From NCBI GenBank assembly GCA_040397235.1, contig JBBAWH010000003.1:99874-163873 (forward strand): 64,000 nucleotides of DNA. Reading direction: 5' to 3'. A program made the position numbers and the translations under genes. How positions within the stretch are numbered: position 1 is the stretch's first letter; each line of letters opens with the position of its first letter. The notes beneath the pieces were generated by a model. It was not told the origin of the DNA. It did no database searches and saw only the letters and a list, made by a program, of their open reading frames with translations. Below are positions 59,096 through 64,000 of the stretch, piece after piece. This stretch comes from Limnocylindrus sp040397235. GTDB lineage: Bacteria > Chloroflexota > Limnocylindria > Limnocylindrales > Limnocylindraceae.

Positions 59096-60689
59096 GGAGA
59101 GAAGTGTAGCGGCGTTCGATCCTCACGTCATCAACCGCCACCTCAACGAGGCTTGCGCGGCCAACATCGCCCGCGCCAATCACTACCCGAACAACCTGAT
59201 TCGCCCAGGCGGTGAGTGAGACGTGAACTTGGGTGTATGCGGCATAGCGGTAGCGTGAGGCGGCGAGGCGCTGGTGCACGAGCGTGCGGGTGCCATCTTC
59301 GGCCTCGACCCAGACTCGGAACCAGTCGGCCGAGGTCGCCGTAGCGCCGTACGAGAACGAGGCGTTGGAGACGAGATTGCCAGGGTCAGCGCCGAGGGTG
59401 ATCTGCGGCGAGCGTGCGGTGGTGACGCCATCGAGGTCATAGCTGTTCGCATTTCGGCCAGCTACGGCGCCGGTGACCATGGCGCGGAATCCGGAGACCG
59501 TGTCGTCGAGCTGCATGCTGCGCGTGCCGATGGGCACGCGAGCGGGGTTGCCGCGCTCAAAGGCGCCACTCGTGGCGGTGTCGGTGCCGTCGGGATTCAC
59601 AACCCAACCGGCTGCGCGCTCAAAATCGTCGAAGCGCGGACCGCACTTCCGCACACCGAGCCCTGCAGGATCAGAGGGGCACTGCGCCTGCTGAATCAGC
59701 CACAAGAGCGCTGGGCGATTTCCGACCACCTCACGCGCCATCGCCGTTGCGGTTGGGTAGAAGCGTGAGACCTCACCCGTGTACTCGCCGAGCTCCATGA
59801 GCAGGCTTGGGATCTTGTAGGTGACGTACATCCAATCGGTCGAAGATCCGCCTGTGGGGTCGTACTGGAAGTACCCGTAGCCATTGATCTGCGAGATGCC
59901 GATCACGAGCGCGTTCATCGTCATCCGATCGTCGAGCGTGGTGGCGCGCACGCCGGCCGATGGCGGGAACCGTGGCCAGGCGATATAGCGCCCAGCGGCG
60001 TGCAGGCTGAGGTAGATGGTGATGCGCTGTACGCCGTCAATGACGCGTGAGGCGACAAAGTCGCGCATGGCGGCGGTCTCTGGCGCCGAGAACTTGGCGG
60101 GGCCGGCGTAGACACGCCACGCGGAGTTGCGCACACTCGCGCTGCAGCAGTGCCAGTAGGCGCTGTAGTTGCGATTCAAGTCAGTACCAATGGAGCGCGA
60201 ACCTGGTGTTGGCTGGCGGCTCTTGCGCCAGTTCCAGGGTCCGTTGCTTGTGAACTCATATTCGAGACCGTCGGGATTCACCGCAAACACGATCCACACC
60301 ACGCGCTCGTCAACAAGTGTAGTGATCGCCGTATCAACGCCGTAGCCGTCCGCCAGTGTGTGTAGAAGGTCGAGCGCTTGCGCCACGGTGACATGCTCAT
60401 TGGAGTGATGCAGCGCATCGATGAGCACTTCGGGTTCGCCCTCTTCGAGCGCAACGTTGTCGCTGATCTTGGCGGCGTAGAGCTCGCGCCCCTCGTAGCT
60501 CTGGCCAATCGAGAAGACATCAACGATCTCGGGGTGCGCCAACTCAACCGCGAGGATCTCGCTCTCGATCTGCGCGTAGTTCTTGAAGTCGCCTGGCCAC
60601 AGATCACTCGCCTGTGCCGTTGGCGCGGTGCCACCCATCAACGCACCAATCACCAAGGAAACCAGGAGGCGAATATGGCGGGTCGTCAC
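59013..60689 (-). CDS. Exported zinc carboxypeptidase (M14 family)
   Basis: The 558-residue protein has a signal peptide (ASLVIGAL-like, cut near AQA), then M14 zinc ligands in ALHHSNEHV (His and Glu), DLNRNYSAYW, a third ligand in YLSLHAAGR and the general-base Glu in LMELGEYTGE. A beta-sandwich region of about 170 residues follows. Its final 27 residues overlap the start of the sulfotransferase-like gene in another frame and look unlike the domain, so the natural end may be slightly misread. The start is GTG. Confidence 0.88.
   Translation of the reverse strand: MTTRHIRLLVSLVIGALMGGTAPTAQASDLWPGDFKNYAQIESEILAVELAHPEIVDVFSIGQSYEGRELYAAKISDNVALEEGEPEVLIDALHHSNEHVTVAQALDLLHTLADGYGVDTAITTLVDERVVWIVFAVNPDGLEYEFTSNGPWNWRKSRQPTPGSRSIGTDLNRNYSAYWHCCSASVRNSAWRVYAGPAKFSAPETAAMRDFVASRVIDGVQRITIYLSLHAAGRYIAWPRFPPSAGVRATTLDDRMTMNALVIGISQINGYGYFQYDPTGGSSTDWMYVTYKIPSLLMELGEYTGEVSRFYPTATAMAREVVGNRPALLWLIQQAQCPSDPAGLGVRKCGPRFDDFERAAGWVVNPDGTDTATSGAFERGNPARVPIGTRSMQLDDTVSGFRAMVTGAVAGRNANSYDLDGVTTARSPQITLGADPGNLVSNASFSYGATATSADWFRVWVEAEDGTRTLVHQRLAASRYRYAAYTQVHVSLTAWANQVVRVVIGAGDVGRASLVEVAVDDVRIERRYTSLHARQDHTRCPHRFAGPRLFGACRASNG
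59103..59108 (-). promoter_or_regulatory. -10 element for the sulfotransferase gene, inside the carboxypeptidase gene
   Basis: TACACT lies 7 bases before ATG 59095 on the minus strand. It falls within the 3' coding end of the upstream gene, allowing separate leaderless transcription. Confidence 0.5.
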
Positions 60690-60714
60690 GTTCAGTATGC
60701 ACCTAGAAACAGCA

Positions 60715-60740
60715 CCGCCCCCACCCGTAGGTGGAGGCGG
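60715..60740 (-). terminator. Terminator after RCC1-repeat gene
   Basis: CCGCCCCCACC and GGTGGAGGCGG form an 11-pair stem with one mismatch and a 4-base loop. The minus strand continues TGCTGTTTCT. It lies in the 74-base gap before the carboxypeptidase gene. Confidence 0.65.
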
Positions 60741-60763
60741 CGCGTATCTACGAACGAACAGAA

Positions 60764-62044
60764 CTACTTCGCGAGTGAGCCCTTGCGTGGGCGGAGGCCA
60801 ACGCCAGCAGCTGCTAGTGCGCTAGCGAGAAGCAGGAGCACGCCATTGAAACTGCGACCGTCACGATTCGTTTCAGGAAGTCCGCCGCCCAGTGTTCGGC
60901 TCAGAGCGAGGGGGATTGGGTTTTCTTGTGGAGCACCGGCGACGCCGATTACCCCGTCGCTTTGGCTTCCCCAGCACCAGAGGCTCAGGTTGGTCTGCAC
61001 TCCACACGCCGAGTCATGGGTTTGGATGGAGTTGCGCCATGCGTATGAGCCGGCGACAAGCTGCGGCGTACCAAAGTCAGTGAAGGTGAGGTCGTTGTTG
61101 CCTAGGTGACCCTGATAACCGTCTCCCCAGCACCAGAGCGATGCATCGGGAGACTTTACGGCGCAGGTAGCCCATGGGCCAGTGGTCACGCTTGACCAGG
61201 ATCCCCCGCCACTTACTTGAACTGGAACCAGCGTGTCGAGCGTGGTGCCAATGCCAAGGAGGGGGCCGTTGGTGTGGGATGTGCCCCAGCACCAGAGGGT
61301 GTCGTCGCCCTTGATTGCGCAGGTCTGCGGATTGCGTCCAACGCTCACCGCCTTCCAGCTGCCAGATACCTGTACTGGCAGCGGCTCGTCGGATGTTCCG
61401 CCGGTGCCGAGCGCCCCATATTGGCCGCCGCCAAAGCACCAGAGGGTGTTATCGGTCTTGATTGCACACGTGTGCCGCTCCGACACGCTGACGCTCGCAA
61501 CGCTCGTGAGCGAGGAGGCGACTGGTACGTTTGAGTAGGTGTACGTGTTATTGCCGAACTGACCGTAGTCATTGAAGCCCCAGCACCAGAGCGCGCCGCC
61601 TTCCTTGATTGCGCACGTCGAGATTGCGCCAACGGCTCCGCCAATCCAGGTGTTGTCGGTACCTACCTGCACAGGGGTTAGTACGTTGGTTTCGGAGCCG
61701 TTGCCGACCTGCCCGTCTTCGCCGTACCCCCAGCACCAGAGGGTGCCGTTCGTCTTGATCGCGCACATGTGCTTGTTAAGGCCGTCACCTGGAAACATGT
61801 ATGTCCATGTGCCGGCGATGTGGTTAACGGGTACTGCTTCACCTCCGTTGATGCCGCTACCAAGCTGACCCTTGCTGTTAGACCCCCAGCACTCGATGGT
61901 GCCGTTCGCCATGATTGCGCAAACGCTGTGGAGCATGCCGCCAATGTTTGAAGGGGGTGGAGTCGCCGCCTTAGCCGGGCTGATCGACAACGTGCCGGCA
62001 ATCACCAGCGCGGTAACTGCGGCAAAGAGCTTCTTGATCGACAT
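60764..62044 (-). CDS. Exported RCC1-repeat protein with LPETNRDG anchor signal
   Basis: The 426-residue protein has a signal peptide (KKLFAAVTALVIAGTL, cut after AKA) and seven RCC1-like blades. Each carries a paired-cysteine core of the CAIKTNGTLWCWG type; repeats are spaced about 50 residues apart. The C-terminus is LPETNRDG, then LLLLASALAAAGVGL and the basic RPRKGSLAK. That tail is shared with the next two proteins. GGAGG precedes ATG 62044. A sortase-type attachment is inferred. Confidence 0.88.
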   Translation of the reverse strand: MSIKKLFAAVTALVIAGTLSISPAKAATPPPSNIGGMLHSVCAIMANGTIECWGSNSKGQLGSGINGGEAVPVNHIAGTWTYMFPGDGLNKHMCAIKTNGTLWCWGYGEDGQVGNGSETNVLTPVQVGTDNTWIGGAVGAISTCAIKEGGALWCWGFNDYGQFGNNTYTYSNVPVASSLTSVASVSVSERHTCAIKTDNTLWCFGGGQYGALGTGGTSDEPLPVQVSGSWKAVSVGRNPQTCAIKGDDTLWCWGTSHTNGPLLGIGTTLDTLVPVQVSGGGSWSSVTTGPWATCAVKSPDASLWCWGDGYQGHLGNNDLTFTDFGTPQLVAGSYAWRNSIQTHDSACGVQTNLSLWCWGSQSDGVIGVAGAPQENPIPLALSRTLGGGLPETNRDGRSFNGVLLLLASALAAAGVGLRPRKGSLAK

Positions 62045-62093
62045 GTGGCGGGCCTCCAAAGTCATAGCGCCGCACTGTGGCGGCAGTAGGCGT

Positions 62094-62122
62094 ATCCTAC
62101 CGAATTTGTTACCGATTGTCAG
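62094..62122 (-). promoter_or_regulatory. Promoter of the RCC1-repeat gene
   Basis: A -35 box CTGACA (62117-62122) is spaced 17 bases from a -10 box TAGGAT (62094-62099). The leader to ATG 62044 contains a GCCGC/GCGGC pairing and a GGAGG site. Confidence 0.6.
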
Positions 62123-62155
62123 CAGTCCCTGAACCGCATTCGGTTCCCGAAGGAA

Positions 62156-63649
62156 CTACGCGCGCGTCGCCTTACGCAGGCTCAAACCCACGCCTGCAGC
62201 CGCCGTAACCGCCGCAAGTATCACCAGGGTCGTGCCCCAGCCCGAACCGTCGCGGTTCGTTTCGGGGAGCCCAAACGTTGGCTCATCAACGTAGGCAAAC
62301 TCGCTGCCCGTCTCGTCGCTCGAGAACGGAATGAAGAGTCGGCCGCCGATACTGGCGTAGGTATAGCCGTACTGGACGTTGCTCCCCGGGATGGTGCTCA
62401 ATGTGAGCGAGCCGTCTGCCGTCGCGCGGAAAAGCTTCCTCCCCGCTCCCGAATCGGCTCGGAAATAGAGCGTGTCGCCAATCGCAACGAAGTAGCCCGG
62501 GTACGATTCATCAGTTCCTGGGCGGATGTCGCTTACGAGGGTTGTGTTCGCGGTGGTGCCATCGGTGCGCCAGAGTTCAGCGCCGTGCGCGCTGTCCCAA
62601 TTGTTGTAATACAGCCAGTTGCCGACGGCAGTCATATATTCAGGCCCATAGCCGTTGGTATTGACTGGGTCGGTTCCCTTGATCAACCTCGTGGTCGCAG
62701 CCGTGCCATCGCTGCGCCAGAGTGCAAAGCCGGAAACGCCGTCATCGGCGCTCATGTAGATAGAGCCATTGAACGCTTTAATGCCGTAAATGTTGGATGC
62801 CACCCCAGGGGTGAGGTCGATGACGATCGCCGTGCCCGCTTCGGTGCCATTCGTACGCCAGAGCTCAGCACCGTGCGTGCCATCGTCGGCGGTGAAGTAG
62901 AGATAGCTGCCTGCAGGGGTCAAGTAGCCTGGATTCGAGGAGTCGCTGCCGTTGCTCTTAATGTCTTTGACGATCTTGGTGTGCGCCTCTGTGCCGTCAA
63001 TGCCATCGGTACGCCAGAGTTCCCTGCCATGCACGCCGTCGTCTACGGTGAAGTACAGGGCGTCATTGAACGCCGTGAGGTCGCGTGGCGTGTCACCCAC
63101 GTTGGTTAAAATGATGTCTTTGATGAGCCTGGTGTTCTCTGACGTGCCGTCGGAGCGCCAGACTTCGGAGCCGTACACCTCGTCGTACGCCCTGAAGTAG
63201 AGCGTGTCACCTGAGACAACTATGACGTCAATGTATGTATCTGACTCGGGAGCAATATCTTTTACCAGTAGGGTGTTTGCTGCCGTGCCGTCGGAACGCC
63301 AGAGTTGGTCGTGATTACCAGAAACATCGGCGCTGAAGTAAACATAGCCATTGAAGGTCACCAACTGGTCCGGGTAAGAACTTGCCGCGCCAACCCTAAT
63401 GTCGCTGACGAGTTCAGTGGTGGTGCCGTTGGTGCGCCAGAGTTCGTAGCCAATTGTGCCGTCGTTCGCGCTGAAATAGAGCCAGCCATCGAGCTCTGCA
63501 CTCCCCCCGTAGACCAGCGCGTCTGACGAAGCGGAGCCCGAACGGATCGTGTCGACGATCGAAATCGCCGGGAAGCCCGTTGCGCGGGCGGGGATCGCCG
63601 CAACGAGCAGCAGGGCGAGGGCAAGGGTCAGCGAGCGCTTGGCGGGCAT
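62156..63649 (-). CDS. Exported ELWxTDGT-repeat protein with LPETNRDG anchor signal
   Basis: The 497-residue protein has a signal peptide (KRSLTLALALLLVAAIPARA) and about eight repeats of roughly 50 residues. Each has an LYFSADDGTHG-like strand and a core such as ELWRTDGT, a propeller-type surface repeat. The C-terminus is FGLPETNRDG, a segment TLVILAAVTAAAGVGL and RKATRA. AAGGAG precedes ATG 63649; the frame to 63685 is rejected. It is cell-surface; the ligand is unknown. Confidence 0.88.
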   Translation of the reverse strand: MPAKRSLTLALALLLVAAIPARATGFPAISIVDTIRSGSASSDALVYGGSAELDGWLYFSANDGTIGYELWRTNGTTTELVSDIRVGAASSYPDQLVTFNGYVYFSADVSGNHDQLWRSDGTAANTLLVKDIAPESDTYIDVIVVSGDTLYFRAYDEVYGSEVWRSDGTSENTRLIKDIILTNVGDTPRDLTAFNDALYFTVDDGVHGRELWRTDGIDGTEAHTKIVKDIKSNGSDSSNPGYLTPAGSYLYFTADDGTHGAELWRTNGTEAGTAIVIDLTPGVASNIYGIKAFNGSIYMSADDGVSGFALWRSDGTAATTRLIKGTDPVNTNGYGPEYMTAVGNWLYYNNWDSAHGAELWRTDGTTANTTLVSDIRPGTDESYPGYFVAIGDTLYFRADSGAGRKLFRATADGSLTLSTIPGSNVQYGYTYASIGGRLFIPFSSDETGSEFAYVDEPTFGLPETNRDGSGWGTTLVILAAVTAAAGVGLSLRKATRA

Positions 63650-63764
63650 GGCGGGCTCCTTCATTGCGTCGCACCTCGGCAACAATTCCTGAGATACTAC
63701 ACGAGTCCTAAGCCCTCAACCCCCGCTTCCACCCAACAACCCGGGCTCTCGCCGCCCGAGTTCG

Positions 63765-64000
63765 CTAGGCGCGCCTGGCACCTCGCACCCGGAGACCGAT
63801 GCTGGCCGCAGCGGTCAGGCCGGCCAAGATCACCAGCGTCGTGGTCCAGACCGAACCATCACGGCTCGTCTCTGGCAGCACGTAGCTCGGCTCATCGAGA
63901 TAGGCGAACTCATAGCCGGTGTCGCTGCTGTACACCGTGGTGTAGAGGCGACCGCCAACCGCGACGATGTTCGTGTCGTAGCAGTCGCAGTTGATGTACT
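63765..64000 (-). CDS. C-terminal end of a third surface protein with LPETSRDG signal (partial)
   Basis: A frame open from the window edge to a TAG at 63765-63767 gives 77 residues. It contains GGRLYTTVYSSDTGYEF and FAYLDEPSYV, then LPETSRDG, the segment TTTLVILAGLTAAASIGL and RVRGARRA. It matches the end of the adjacent ELWxTDGT protein, so it is probably a tandem paralogue. Its start lies outside the window. Confidence 0.85.
   Translation of the reverse strand, partial: YINCDCYDTNIVAVGGRLYTTVYSSDTGYEFAYLDEPSYVLPETSRDGSVWTTTLVILAGLTAAASIGLRVRGARRA

Noticed and set aside
62131..62156. Two overlapping small hairpins (GAACCG/CGGTTC and GTTCC/GGAAC) at the end of the ELWxTDGT gene
   Set aside because: Stems are only 5-6 pairs and no T tract follows, so I do not call a terminator or attenuator.
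1..64000. tRNA, rRNA, insertion sequences, prophage or integrase genes
   Set aside because: No cloverleaf-like sequence, transposase, integrase, terminal inverted repeats or CRISPR repeats were recognised on either strand.

Overview
The window is a gene-dense, GC-rich bacterial chromosome segment. It has about 70 protein genes, almost no spacer DNA, many 4-base start/stop overlaps, and no rRNA, tRNA, CRISPR array, insertion sequence or prophage that I can see. Gene content points to a free-living aerobic bacterium exposed to light: two photolyases, MsrAB, a P450, a deazaflavin (F420)-type nitroreductase, a Thermus-like long isocitrate dehydrogenase, a zinc-ribbon protein of the sort common in Chloroflexota, and a bacterial Qng1. 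I favour a streamlined Chloroflexota lineage (Limnocylindria-like) over an actinobacterium. That is inference from gene content only.

Layout. 1-6370 (minus): photolyase, DUF2256 zinc peptide, Fe-S (6-4)-type photolyase, an MFS carrier and two tandem phosphotriesterase-family hydrolases. 6490-13361 (plus): purA-purB, aquaporin, F420-type nitroreductase, azlCD, a pyrD-like gene and cytidine deaminase. 13417-22667: two tiny membrane proteins, rmuC, a Ser/Thr dehydratase-like enzyme, acetyltransferases, an EamA carrier, a lone winged-helix regulator, an aminotransferase, an ATP-dependent DNA ligase and a nucleoside hydrolase. 22697-31130: LON-N protein, ErpA-type carrier, thiolase, small hypotheticals, isocitrate dehydrogenase, P450 and a nucleoside phosphorylase.

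31137-39934 is the most interesting part. A complete ECF transporter (S, A, A', T plus a 72-residue membrane protein) ends in a nucleoside phosphorylase gene. Divergent from it is a queuosine-salvage hydrolase of the Qng1/DUF2419 family with an MFS gene. Converging on these is a ribokinase, nucleoside phosphorylase and nucleoside hydrolase operon. Together they look like a nucleoside and queuosine scavenging island. The two ECF ATPases carry complementary defects that would leave one canonical and one degenerate ATP site.

40074-57577 holds a DUF4395 gene behind a possible leader peptide, a suf cluster (Rrf2 regulator, SufC, SufS, SufU) without sufB or sufD, a cobalamin adenosyltransferase/DUF59 operon, lysine 2,3-aminomutase, a trans-3-hydroxy-L-proline pathway, YchF, PPK2 and MsrAB. 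57596-64000 encodes exported proteins: an arylsulfotransferase-like propeller, a zinc carboxypeptidase, an RCC1-repeat protein and ELWxTDGT-repeat proteins. Three consecutive proteins end in the same LPET(N/S)RDG, membrane segment and basic tail.

Across the whole window at least 16 start codons lie 6-7 bases after a TANNNT-like hexamer, which indicates extensive leaderless transcription and supports many of the start choices below.
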